A stretch of DNA of 64,000 bases from Epiperipatus broadwayi (lineage: Eukaryota; Onychophora; Udeonychophora; Euonychophora; Peripatidae): positions 188,001 through 252,000 of the forward strand of contig JAQFVV010000567.1 in NCBI GenBank assembly GCA_028023455.1, written 5' to 3'. This document shows, in pieces, positions 52,683 through 64,000 of this stretch (positions are counted from its first letter, which is position 1; every line of letters begins with the position of its first letter). A model generated the notes under the pieces. The model had not been told where the DNA came from and made no database searches. It saw only the letters and a list, made by a program, of their open reading frames with translations. A program made the translations under genes and the position numbers.

Positions 52683-54230
52683 CCCTTCTTTTCCCGATAA
52701 TTGTTGTTGTTGGCAATCAAATCTAAAATAAAAGAAGTAACTAAAATTTTTATTTAAACATAGCCCCAAACCCCCTCTTCTCCCAATAATTGTTGTCGGT
52801 GGCAATCAAACAGTCAAATAAAAGAAACATCAACTATTCTTTAATCGTATAAAAAAAACAAACAACCCTCCCACTAATTGTCATCGGCAATCAAATGTAA
52901 ACCAATCAAAGTAAGACAGTAAATTCTTAGTTAGACATAACCCAATTTACTATTTGAACGTACACCGAAAAAGATCCACTCTTGTCAATCAAAATTAAAG
53001 AAACCTAGACTATTATTGTCCCATTGTCAAATCGAATATTATTTGGGAAAACCCAAATAATTTATAAATGAAAAAAAAAAGAAAGTCAAATCGGTTTTCA
53101 ATCAAATGGTAACCGATAAAAGTAACTTAAATTTTGATTTAAACATAAACACAAACAAAAAAAAAACAAAACTCAAAACCCTTTCTCCCAATAATTGTTG
53201 TCGGCAATCAAATGTAAAAAATAAAAGGAACGTACAATTATTCTTTAATCGTAAACAAAAACACCCCTCCCACTAATTGTCATCGGCAATCAAATGTAAA
53301 GCACTAAAAATAAGGTAAACCGATTATTTTTTAAATGTAACCCAAATTACTATTTGAACATACACTGAAAAAAGACCCGCTCTTGTCAATAAAAATGAAA
53401 GAAAACCACAACAACTATTATTATCCCATTGTCAAAAATATTAGGTTTTGGGCAAACCAAAACCATAATTTATAAACGAAAAAAAAAAGAAAGTCAAAAC
53501 CGTTGTCAATCAAATATAACCAATAAAAGTAACTTCAATTTTGATTTAAACATACACAAAAAACAACAACCTCTTTAGCTCCCAATAATTGTTATTGGCA
53601 ATCAAATGTAAAATAAAAGAAAGGTAAATTAGTATTTAATCATCACCCAAAAACACCCACCCCTCTCACTAATTATTGTCAGCAATCAAATGTACACCAC
53701 TACTAAAAGTAGCATAAACTACTATTCTTTAAATGGTTACACCCCTTCTCCCAATAATTGTTGTCTACAATCATACACGCAAAAAAACACCCCTCCCAAT
53801 AATTAGTGTCGGCAATCAAATGTAAATCGATCAAAGTAAGACCGCAACTTATTATTTAAATGTAACCCAAATTACTATTTGAATTTACACCAAAAAAACC
53901 ACCCGCTCTTGTCAATAAAAATTAAACAAACAACTATTACTGTCCCATTGTCAAAAATATTTATTTGTAGAACCAAAACCATAATTTATAAACGAAAGGA
54001 AGTCCAATTGGTCATCAATCAAATGTAAACCGATAAAAGTAAAGGTTTTAATTTTTATTTAAACATACACACACGCAACAAAAAAAAAAACACTTCTCCC
54101 AATAATTGTTGTCGGCAATCAAATGTAAACCTATCAAAGTAACATAAATTATTATTTAAAGATCCATCAAAAAAACCCGTTCTCTCTTGAATTTTGTCAA
54201 TCCAATTTTACAAAAACAGTAATATTATTT
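52683..54230. repeat. Internal satellite of the nested element
   Basis: About ten copies of CCCAATAATTGTTGTCGGCA followed by ATCAAATGTAAA (for example at 52690, 52784, 52869, 53188, 53269, 53580, 53667, 53749, 53787, 54098), separated by variable A-rich and Lys-like (AAAAAAA) runs. A higher-order unit of roughly 400-500 bp is marked by CTCTTGTCAAT at about 52979, 53389 and 53905, each followed by TATT..TCCCATTGTCAAA and GGTTTTCAATCAAAT-type sequence. The array makes up more than half of the element. Confidence 0.85.
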
Positions 54231-54625
54231 TTTTAAAAAAAAAAACACACAAATTACTATTTGAACACACACCAAAAAAACCCTTTGGTAAAAAAAAAAA
54301 AAAAAAAAAAAACAACTATTATTATCCATCGTCAAAAATATTATTTGGGAAAAATAATTCAGAAACGAAAGAAAGTAAACTTTGTAAACAAACCAAAAAA
54401 AAAAAAAATCAATATTAATAGAGAATTGCTAGCCCAGGAATGTTATATTAATCTGTTTTTAGTTAGAAATCACACCTCTAGCGGCTGACACAAAGGATCA
54501 GATGACAACCAATTACAGTATGTATCCCTCATTTTTCAAGGTAAGTTAAGTCTATTTTTGTGCAATTTCTTTTGTGCATGTTTTCTGAGGAACCTATCTA
54601 GTGCATAAAATGAGACCCAGGTGTA

Positions 54626-55096
54626 TATAAATTTTAAAGTATAATAATGGTAAATAACAATAATAATATATAAATTAAGCAGAAGTACTTTCAATTACAT
54701 TGTAATCATTATCAACTGAAGTTGCATAGACAAAAACAAGCAGACAAGAATTGTATATATTGTATTAGCAGATTGTCCATTTATTATATAATCTTTAAAT
54801 TTATTTACAAAAATTGCCTCTTTAACTATTTTCTTTTTGTAATATCCATTTTTTTCCTTTTTGTTTATTTAACTTCAGTTGATAATGATTACAATATAAT
54901 TGAAAGTATTTCTGCTTACTTTATATATGATTATTGATATTTATCATTATTATAATTTAATATTTACATGGAGTGTATTGTCAAAGGGTAACTTGTTATA
55001 TATATATTAGATTTTTTTATTTACACATTCTCACCCATACTCCCAAATACTTTCTTGTTATCATAATTCAATCTTCCAAATCAATATATATATACA

Positions 55097-55135
<39 letters not shown>

Positions 55136-58100
55136 GTGTGTGTGTGTGTAACTAGTTGACTTAAATCTTACGTTAATGGCATCTTTGCAAAATAACAAAA
55201 AAAAAATAACAAAAAAAAAAAACCCACATAGCTATCGATCTATTTCTGATATTCAAAAACTATAAATATAATGAAGCAGTTTCCCTCACTCCTTTGGCTT
55301 TTAAATATTACATATTGATAGACCCGCTAAACAATATCTGGATTAGTGTAAACTCTTCAAATATATTTTTAAAAACATTGGCATTTTAATAGAGTAATAA
55401 TAATAATAATAATAATAATAAAATAACGAACAAAAGATTCAATTTGTTTTTTGGGATGTAGAAAATGTTATTTTTTTTTAGATAATAATTGATTTTCATA
55501 AAACTTTATTTTTTTCTATTGTATAGCAAATTGCAGATAAACATTTTTAGGATGGTAAATGATTTGAAAAAAATTTTTTTTTACTACAAATCTCAAATCA
55601 TTATAGACTAAGTGATAATTTTTTTTTTTTTTTCATTTAAGATATTTAAAATTGTGGTCTTAAATTTAATATTTTATTTGAAATACTTTTTTTATTAAAT
55701 TAACGTTGAATTAAATACATTTAGGTATTATTTGCAGTACTTTGTCAGTATTACTTATTTTAGACAAAAAGGTATACATTTGGTTAAACTTAATCTAAAT
55801 AACCTTGTTTGCTATTTACCATTATTACAATTTAATAAACTTTGAGTTTTAGATAAAGTGCATTATCATTACTTATATTGAGTGTATAATGCATTAATGA
55901 GACTAGGTTGTTAATTTATGAATACATTTATGTATAAGTAAACAACATTTATAATACACATTAAATGATGATAGAGTACACATTATTAACACATTACAAG
56001 GATCTGAGTTAAATCTAAGCTATGTAAAAATGATCAGGGATTGAACTGCAATATATAGTATGCTCTAAGTTGAAAATATGCCTTCATTTAGTGATTGTTG
56101 GCAAGACATGTTCCATGCTAAAAACTATGCAAATGAGTCACAATTAGCCTGATCAGTATGAAACTTATATTCTCTATGCACACATGCAAGTGAGACAAGA
56201 TATTTCTATTGGATCATTCACTTTTGGCAGGAATACCACTTTTTATCTGATTGAACACACCAAGAGACTATATTTATACATTTATTATAGAAGTTAACCA
56301 TAAATAACATCAATAAATCTTTGTACTACAACTTATATAGTGAGTTAATCAGAAGTTAACGCACTTGTAAACCAATGGACAATTCCTTTCACTGTTGGAA
56401 TCAGATAAAATTATTATCAATAAATTATTATACTACAACTCATAATAAATTTTTATAAAAATGCTATTAATTTGTTCAAACTCCATGCATATAGATTTCA
56501 CTTAATCAATTTTGGCTTTCCAACAGCATTTCATAATAGGTTAAGCATTATGTTTATATTTTTTTCATAATTTGTCACCATTTCATAGAAGCAGAGAGAA
56601 AGAGAGAAAGAGTAAAGAGAAAAAACATTGCATTGTTGCAAAACATTTTTTTACAGAATATACTGCTGGAAATCACAACTTAGCAGATTAAAAGAATTTG
56701 CTTAACAAAGCTTATAAATTGTGTGATGCTTCAAGTAATTATTTTGGACTGCATACTTTTTCATTTTTACTCTTTATTTTACTTTCTTGATATATACTTT
56801 CCTTTTACAATTTAAAATATCTACATTTAACTCAACACTCTCTTCCCACCCATCAGAATATTGTTAATACATTATATTTTCAAAATTAATGTAAATATTA
56901 CAAAATAATTGTACAGAATAATATTAAATATTGTCTGCATATTCATAATACAAAGAAATAATATAATTATCTCATAAAAACGTTATAATAGCAAAAATCA
57001 AAAAATAAAGGATTGGAAAATACATAATTAAAGTATAATATAGTTTTGCTGTAACCTCAACTAGCAAAGGGATTTCTTATTAGTTTATTTATTTTTTATT
57101 ATTTTTTTCTTTCTTTTGATTGAAGAATTCTTTATAAAATTGTCCAGAGGGAGGGGGTATCAAAATCCTAGATACACTATTGCTGTTTAGATATCAAGCA
57201 GAACATGAGGCCCATATTCCATACCCCACAGCATTTCTCTTATGGCCAATTTTGACATTCAATGCATAACTTAAATTTTGAATTGCACTTTAAGCAATTA
57301 TTGAAAGAAATATAGAATATAACACATTAATGATTTATGACACATATAAATTTAAAAAATAAAGTGGAATAATTCAAAAATGGATATATCTGGAAACAGA
57401 TATTCATCTTTCAAAAAATTATTGGTCACTATTAAAACAATAAAATAAACAATTAAAGTATAATCAATTGTAGTATATATAAATTCCACAGTTTAGTAGT
57501 GCTAATAGTGATGACCAAATAACGATAATAATTGTAGTAATAGTCAATAATCAATCTATTGCGGTAATCAATGTTCCATAATTAGCCATGGTATTAATTA
57601 TCTTTTCAGCATTTATAATAGTTCTCAATAAGAACTTATAAGTGGACAAAATATTCCTGACAATTTGTTCACAAATTTTATAGAAGAAAATCAAACATAA
57701 ATAAACGTAAAAGAATAACTTCAAAACATTTGCAATAATTATATTTCTGTTAACTGCAAATTCAAAAAGTCTTAAAACTATTATGAAAATTTCTGCGCCG
57801 CTGCTAATTTCATTTATTTTTGTGTCTGATTGAGTAACATATTAAATAAATATACTGAGAGAAGCGGGTGTGGCACTTAATGTGAGTTTAAAACTGTAAT
57901 AAGTGTGGTGAGGTTTACCCATTTTTTTTATAATTTAAATATTTAATTCCATTTTAAGCTCTAATCTTTGAATTAATATGATGATAATAAAGGGAAGAGA
58001 AATATCTAAATGAATTCATATTCCATTACGAAGTATTCTTTCTCATTTTTTTTACACCCATACAGATGTTTTCATTCTGCTTAGTACTTGATTTCATAAA

Positions 58101-58378
58101 AGTATTTAATATACATATATATACGGTGGAGATTGTTCATAAAATGTTGTGATTCAATGATCAAATTCTCATTCATAAAATAAAGTATTTGATATAATTT
58201 ACTACTCGTATAAGATACTTAATGTTAAGTTAAAAGTTTTATCTTAAATTAAAATCAGACAAATCCAATTGTTAATTTCTAGCTATTAATTTCAATTGGT
58301 ATTTTTAATGACATCACAGCAGGGTTTTTATTCTACTTTAATACATAATCAAACGTCATTATACTTTCATTGCTTATT

Positions 58379-58382
<4 letters not shown>
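54626..58382. other. AT-rich stretch with microsatellites, no recognisable gene
   Basis: Contains (AT)n with CACGTGTGTG on both sides (about 55085-55149, itself palindromic), (TAA)n at about 55397-55425, and an ~110-bp imperfect duplication (ATCAATAAATCTTTGTACTA near 56309 and ATCAATAAATTATTATACTA near 56418). Inverted words TTAACTTCAGTTGATAATGA (about 54868) and TCATTATCAACTGAAGTT (about 54707), each next to TACAATnTAATTGAAAGTA-like sequence, form a possible hairpin of about 250 bp (54665-54920). No coding signal. Confidence 0.5.
54680..54920. mobile_element. MITE-like inverted repeat
   Basis: AAGCAGAAGTACTTTCAATT then ACATTGTAATCATTATCAAC at the left is mirrored by GTTGATAATGATTACAATAT then AATTGAAAGTATTTCTGCTT at the right. 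The arms are about 45 bp with few mismatches and enclose about 150 bp. The flanks are AT-rich and no target duplication can be fixed. Confidence 0.65.
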
Positions 58383-58455
<73 letters not shown>

Positions 58456-58508
58456 ATTAATAGTTCACATAGTATAATAGTAGCACACTATGTGAACTAT
58501 TAATTAAA
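58383..58508. repeat. (AT)n tract followed by a perfect hairpin
   Basis: An (AT)n run of about 34 units (58383-58452) leads into TTTAATTAATAGTTCACATA and GT, a 13-base loop, then the exact complement ending TTAATTAAA near 58508. Stem 22 bp, no mismatch. Confidence 0.9.
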
Positions 58509-60159
58509 GGAAAGTTATACAAAATTGGAATAAAAGAGAAAACTGTGAAAATTGAAGTTGAAAAAATCGAAATAAAGAAACAATCTTAAGTATAAGAGTG
58601 TGGAAACATTAAAAGTTATTGCGAACTTGATAGAATAATCTAAGACATGAAACATATTATTACAAAATTATAATTATAACATTAACCTAGGTAATATTTT
58701 AAAAATGTGTATGTATGTACATATAAAAAAAAATTATATGCATTAATATTTTTAAAAATGCTTTAATATTTTAAACAGTTTTTTTTAAAACTTCTGAATT
58801 ATTTGGCTAGGTTTAAAAAATAAAACTAATTTTTTTGTTATAGTTAAGATTATGTAAGCAACTAAAATTCTATAAAGCAGTATTAATGAAAATTAAAATT
58901 AATTTTTATATGAAGAAAAAAGAATGTCACCTCTGTTTTTTTTATGATGAGCTAAAATTATTAGCAACAAAATAAAACATTATTATGAACGAAATTCATA
59001 AATACAGTTTTTTTTTTGTAATTAAATATTAAAATTATTTTGTTCTTTGTAAAATAAGATTTAGATTGAGAATTTAAAGTCAAATTTATAAATTTCAATT
59101 TTTATAAACTAAAATGTTATTTAAAGTCAAGAAAAAGAGATAATTGTTTTTGTATTTAATTTATTAATTAAATAAGTCATTAATTAAATGCTGATTTAAA
59201 CACAAATACATAATCTAACAAATAAATCAACAGTTTTTTCTAATGAGCAACATTGTTTACAATTTCAAACAAACACATACTGCCATATAGGAAGACAGTA
59301 AGTATAAAAAAAGAATAAAAAAACAAAACCAATTTTTTTAGCTGCAGTTAGTTTGAGCTACAGTTTTTTTTTGCTTAAGTTATTGTTAGTAAATTGCATT
59401 TGCAATTGAGTCGATTGAAGGTAAAATGCAACAACTAGTCATGAGTTCTTGAAAGTTCTAGCAGAAATCGATGCAAAATAAAAGAAGTTAATTTCTTGAT
59501 GAAACAAAGTTAATCAAGTAATGTAAGTTATTATCATTTTTAATTGCAATTATGAAAAATATTATCACTGATATAAAGTTGTTGTCACTGTGTAAAAATG
59601 TAATCTCTGATAAAATAATGAATAAAATACTTGAAAATGTATTATAATCTGTCTACTGTCAGCCCTCCACATAAAAAGTGTCCCTGGGTTAATAAACTAA
59701 TCTGTTAACAAATAAGCTGTGAAAAACTAAAAATCAGCAAACCAATTAATATAAAATATTGTTGTAGATAAACATTTAATCTAAAAGAAATAAATTTCAG
59801 CAAAGCTACAAATGTAAAACTATAGGTGTAAAAAAAGAACAACTCTTGGGAAAAAAATTCCAAATTAAAAAGACTGACCTGCAAAGAAGAAAGTAATTAT
59901 TGAATCCTTTTTCAAAATTAAGCTATGTATGATAAAAAAATAAAAAGGTGAAATATTAAAAATAATACTAAAAATAACATGAAAGACCTACTGAACAATA
60001 TAATTTAAATTATATTTCACATAATTAAAATGTTTCAATACCAAGCATTTAATATATATTACTTTTTATAAATCTCTGCAAAAAAAGTAAAAGAGAAGAT
60101 ATAATAATAATACATAGCATTTAATTGAGAATAGACAAATTAATGTTATATATTGCACC
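58509..60159. other. AT-rich stretch without recognisable gene
   Basis: No ORF or delimited repeat. A perfect 12-bp palindrome TGCACCGGTGCA at 60154-60165 lies at the edge of the following LTR copy. Confidence 0.5.
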
Positions 60160-61700
60160 GGTGCATTCGTAAAATGATTCAGCATGCTCTATTTGCTTGG
60201 TTTAACTGGGTTTAAACCTTATTTATCATAAATTTATAATTTTATATTATAAATATTACGTGAACGGACTGGCCCTTCAAGCAGAGGGAAGAATACTGTC
60301 AATAGCAGAGCTATCAATGATAACCACAGTCAAACCGAGCTATGCAATGCATAACATGATCACATTTCAAGACCATTGCCCACCTCGATTGCTAGATTCA
60401 AACCCGTACTATCCAAGCACTTTATTTGTTTTGAGGTACACCTCAGGTGCCAGCTAGGTACAAAAACTAATGTATTTGGACAGTAGGCCCATAATCCAGT
60501 GCTTGAAATATCCCATGACTAGCTCAATCAAAAGAATAATCTAATACATTATTGCTTTAATTAGTAGTAAAGAATTGACTGACAAATATTACTTTTCAAG
60601 ATAATTTACTTAAACTAAACATTTATTATTCTGATTTTAAGTACTTTTATAAGAACTTAATTAAATTAGACAATGATAATTACATATACTGACTATGCAC
60701 ACACTCTGAATTCATATAATAAAATAGAATATAACACAAGCATTAAATAATACATGACATTTAAATAAATACATGGAGTCACTATAAAATATCATAAAGT
60801 ATTCACATACACAACATTTCAAAACACACACATCAATAGTTCTTTATGCAAACTATAGAGTTCATTTATTAACTGACTCTGGGAGGCATCAAATTATTGC
60901 AATGGCTACTTTAATTAGAAATGGAAATAAGAAAATGTTATTTATTACCTAGGATTTGAACGTGGACTTCTTGCTGGTTGTTACTTCATATGAAAATATT
61001 TCAAACTGTCCAGATTTGAGGTTTTTCTTGTGGAGGTTTAATGCTTAGTATCCCATGGCATTATTCTTTAAGGCAGTTAAATATTGAAAGTGGATGTTCA
61101 AATTGTTAGGCAGACATTACTTTTCCTAGGCAGGTTGGCTGTTTCATCAGACTCAGGCTAGAGCAAAAGTCATATGATTCCCATGGCTGCTAGCACTGCA
61201 TTATCTTTGTAAACACTGATTAAAGAACTGATAGACTGAATTCTTAGACTGAACTGAACTGATATGATTGTGATCTCAACTCTGAACTGAACTCATTGAT
61301 AGATTGAACTCAACTGATTGTCTGATAAAAAACGACTATTTATATGAGGACCTATTGTCATTTTGGTAATTGGTTTTTATGTCTGCTGGCTATCTCTGTT
61401 GTTGAAGTTCCTCCACTATTTTTGGATACATTCCTTTGATAAGCTTTTGATTATGTGTTTTCATTGGTAGCCATTGCAAATTTGTTGTTTTGTGGATTTT
61501 TAATTCATAGCCATTGCACATTTTGTCTTTACATTTTAACTTTCTATATCATTTTTTAATATTTAACATGCTCATATTTAATTTATCAACAAGCACTCAT
61601 TTTGCTATGTTTAAAATCACCTTGGCATTTATGCACATATTGAAACAGTCAACCTTAGTTCAAGATTGAGTTTCACTATTCTACCTATGTGTATTTTTGA
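60160..61700 (-). mobile_element. Solo or truncated LTR of family B, minus strand
   Basis: Read on the minus strand, the sequence is collinear with LTR B: AATGGCTA...AAAATCCACAAA, TATAAATAG (61336-61346), CAGTGTTTACAAAGATAATG with CAGTGCTAGCAGCCA, AAGTAATGTCTGCCTAACAA, AACCTCAAATCTGG, CAGCAAGAAGTC, TCCTAGGTAATAAATAAC, AGTTAATAAATGAA and GCTGGCACCTGAGGTGTAC all occur in the same order as at 18900-19990. No gag or second LTR is next to it. The outermost parts (beyond about 60190 and 61650) are too diverged to place. The 65-codon plus-strand ORF at 60260-60457 is antisense to this LTR and not a gene. Confidence 0.75.
61336..61346 (-). promoter_or_regulatory. TATA-like element in the third LTR B copy
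   Basis: TATAAATAG on the minus strand, at the position equivalent to 19067-19075 in the 5' LTR of element B. Conservation between otherwise diverged copies supports a promoter role. Confidence 0.4.
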
Positions 61701-64000
61701 GAAGTGTCTATGAGATTTATAAATATAAATCTGAAATAAAAATTTTCTTTAATTATTTTAAGTATTAACTTTTATAGACATGACTCAGATATATACATAT
61801 ATTACAGGAGCTTATATATATAATTAAAAATACTAAATAATTTTTTTTTGTCTTTTAAAATTGTATTCTTTTTACTTTTATTTTAATACTTTGTAATTAC
61901 TTTTTTGTCATAAAACTACATAAAAATTCAAGATGGAAAGTGCAGTCATTAACTGTCCAGAAATAATTAAAGGAGTGGAAAGCTTGTTTTATGATTGTAA
62001 AAGGAATTTGTAAAGTAAAGTTAAGGAAAGTAAAATCTAAAACAAAGCTAATTGATTTTAGTTAGCTATTAACATTTTTATCAAACCCATTTCCAATCTG
62101 GAAATTGGTTTGAATTTATTTTGGACAGTTATCTCATGACTGCATCTCTACTAACAATAAAAAAAAGTGTTTTGTAAATTAAGGATCAATTAGAGTCATG
62201 AAGTCTAATTAAAATAAACATTCTTTGAGTGGCTAAAAACTGACATAAATAGGGCTAAAAATCTATTGTGTCAGAATTTGGTCAATTGTTGCTAGCTGAC
62301 TTCAGGTCCATTCAATTTTTGAGGGGCCTAAGCCACCTTCCCCTCCATCTTCAACCTGACTCATACTGAGATGTAGCTCCTACCATTCAAGAGTGACTGT
62401 GCCATCAAAGAATGCCACCTGCCACAGAAGATTCATCAATACTTCATAGAATCCTAAGGTAACCAGCCCAAAGACAGTATAATTGCATTAGCCAATTCTA
62501 ATTTGTAATTTAATTTGTAAACTAATGTTGTTTTTTTGTTTAATTTAAAAAAAAAAAAAACTCGCTAATCGGCAAGTATGTTAATCTTTTGTATCAATTC
62601 TCTACTATCTAAACTAATGTTAATGCCAAGTTTTTCATCCAACTCATGCTTCTTATTATTTTTATAATTTAGTGTGGTTATAATTTAATTTTAATGATAT
62701 TTTTCACTTAATTTTATTTGTAAAATGCCAATCAAACCTAGTCTTATGAACTTCAATATCCTGCTGTGGAATAGAAGAAAGAGGGGGGGGGATTATTGAG
62801 TTCTTGTTATTTATTTTTAAATATCTTGTAAGATTGGGTTTGTATTTTAAATGAATATCTGTTTTTTTTTTTTTAAATAAAAGGTTTTATCGTAAATATA
62901 TACAAAATGTATAAATACTTTGCAATATGGGGGTGGATAGTGGTGTCCATTAATTTTATTAATTTCTTATTGATCATCATCACCAAAAGGCTGGCGACTT
63001 AAATCTATTTTGCAATCTGCACTTTTAAGTATGTGAATTTTAGTTTTTCTTTAATATGTTAAAATATTGATTCAAGAAGGGGGAGCAATGGACATTTCAT
63101 TAATTATAGTTTAACTTATGATAAATGACTTTAGCTTACATGGGTCATTATTTTAACATATCATTACATATTTGTTAAACCATTTAAGGCTTTACTTTAA
63201 TATTTAAATTCAATGACTTTATATTATTATGATACCATTGCTGGCATATGTTAAATTATTAATAAGCCACATAGGGCTTTGATCTGATTCACCTGTACTT
63301 CATTCCAGGGAATCATAATCCTCTTTGTTTGTCATTCTTCCCCAAGTATATATTTATATACTGCTTTGATTTGCCTGTACATCATTCCAGGGATTTAAAG
63401 CATCCCATATTTAATGTTCTTATTTGTGATAGAAGTCTGCGTCTACTTCTAGAACATGCAAGTTAGAATAGATGAAGCTCTGTATGAATGCACTGTGGTC
63501 TGGCTTATAGAAACTTCCTACCTACCTTTTTTTCTGTGCTACTCTAGCATAATGCTGGCATATACCACCTTTAAAAAACTGGTGAATGACCTTGTCCTGG
63601 CTAATTTGCCATTTCCTCTCGCTGATATTATGCTAGCACTGCCATTTCTTATAGTTAGTTTTCTAGCCTGTTTAGCAAAATAAATTGTAATGATATGTGA
63701 TAATAAAATGTTTTTCTCTTTGTAATATTTTCCGTTGGAGTTTAAATCCAACTTCGCATGAAGCTGCCCTCCTCTTTATTGAAATAAGCCATTCCTGTAA
63801 TTGTACAGTTTCACTATATTCTATCATTAAATGCCGAAAATGTAAAATAAATAATGTTTTAGTCTACTTATTGTCAAAATTTATTCTTATTTTAATTGCT
63901 ATAAATAAAGTCTCTAAATAAAAATAAACTTATGTATCAAATGCTAAGGGCATCATACTAAAATTGTATAATCAGCAAAACTCTATTGTATCTTATAAAT
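61701..64000. other. Region without recognised gene
   Basis: Mostly AT-rich. A more balanced part at about 62270-62480 has no ORF. A ~79-bp imperfect repeat (TTCATTCCAGGGA and CATCATTCCAGGGA at about 63300 and 63380, both after a CCTGTAC word) lies near the end. Overlapping ORFs of 70-75 codons at 63456-63921 on both strands have more even composition than their surroundings but no recognisable domain; they could come from an old transposon or an exon, and I cannot decide. Confidence 0.4.

Larger units (their letters stand above)
51827..54510. mobile_element. Nested 2.7-kb DNA element with 36-bp TIRs and 8-bp TSD
   Basis: A perfect 8-bp duplication AATTACAG flanks the element (51819-51826 and 54511-54518). 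Terminal inverted repeats begin GGTTGTCATCTGATCC and extend 36 bp (51827-51862 and 54475-54510) with a single mismatch. The 8-bp duplication is usual for hAT and P superfamilies, but the GGTTG terminus is not a typical hAT end, so the superfamily is open. The interior holds a short non-repetitive left part (to about 52680) and a long tandem array; no transposase is recognised, so it is non-autonomous. Confidence 0.88.
50494..54623 (+). mobile_element. pogo/Tigger-like DNA transposon with nested insertions
   Basis: Ends are inverted: CCCAGGTCTCGTTTTATGC at the left (50494-50512) and GCATAAAATGAGACCCAGG at the right (54603-54621), both next to TA. TA targets and a CAGG...TCGTTTTATGCGG end are known from Tigger elements. 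A Tigger-type helix-turn-helix fragment is present at 51451-51543. Without the inserted 2.7-kb element the remnant would be only about 1.4 kb, so most of the transposase gene is deleted. It also contains an inverted repeat (50597-50727), a tandem duplication and a small MITE. Confidence 0.75.

Noticed and set aside
63456-63921. Overlapping 70-75-codon ORFs on both strands
   Set aside because: No domain recognised and no gene structure; chance ORFs in slightly less AT-rich DNA cannot be excluded.

Overview
The window is strongly AT-rich nuclear DNA from a eukaryote, most likely an animal. It has long (AT)n and (ATA)n microsatellites, a Penelope-like retroelement, Ty3/gypsy-type Gag remnants, a non-LTR retrotransposon, a pogo/Tigger-type DNA transposon and hammerhead-ribozyme repeats. 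The species cannot be named from this sequence; an AT-rich invertebrate is plausible but is only an inference. I found no convincing host protein-coding gene, no rRNA or tRNA gene, no operon structure and no CRISPR array. The long ORFs are either transposon remnants or translations of microsatellites.

Layout. 1-640: two tandem copies of a 419-bp repeat, each with a type I hammerhead ribozyme. 3100-3680: diffuse satellite-like repeat. 7242-7424: hairpin MITE. About 7593-15199: LTR retrotransposon A on the minus strand, with two LTRs of roughly 2.3-2.5 kb and an internal region holding a decayed gag but no recognisable pol. 18297-25038: LTR retrotransposon B on the plus strand, built the same way (1.9-kb LTRs, decayed gag, no pol). 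25648-25820: (ATA)n tract. 26230-26505: a third hammerhead-bearing repeat. 28412-28567: MITE-like inverted repeat. 29765-30094: near-perfect 330-bp palindrome carrying a hammerhead in each arm. 35331-38219: Penelope-like element on the minus strand with RT and GIY-YIG domains, interrupted by two in-frame stops and a short frameshifted stretch. About 40850-47150: degenerate non-LTR retrotransposon on the minus strand. 50494-54623: Tigger-like element carrying a nested 2.7-kb element with a perfect 8-bp target duplication and an internal satellite. About 60160-61700: solo or truncated LTR of family B in the opposite orientation. The rest is AT-rich sequence without recognisable genes.

The strongest unusual signal is the hammerhead ribozyme family. 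Complete or nearly complete hammerhead architectures (CTGANGA core, stem II, GAAA, short stem III ending in a UH cleavage dinucleotide, complementary stem I) occur in tandem at the left edge, as a diverged single copy at 26.3 kb, and on both strands of the palindrome at 29.8-30.1 kb. In the palindrome's left arm a 34-bp block holding the catalytic core is duplicated. The Penelope-like element also carries a hammerhead-like remnant at its 3' end. Together these suggest a family of small, non-coding, ribozyme-bearing retroelements (retrozyme-like), possibly mobilised by Penelope or other retroelement machinery. The mobilisation part is inference.
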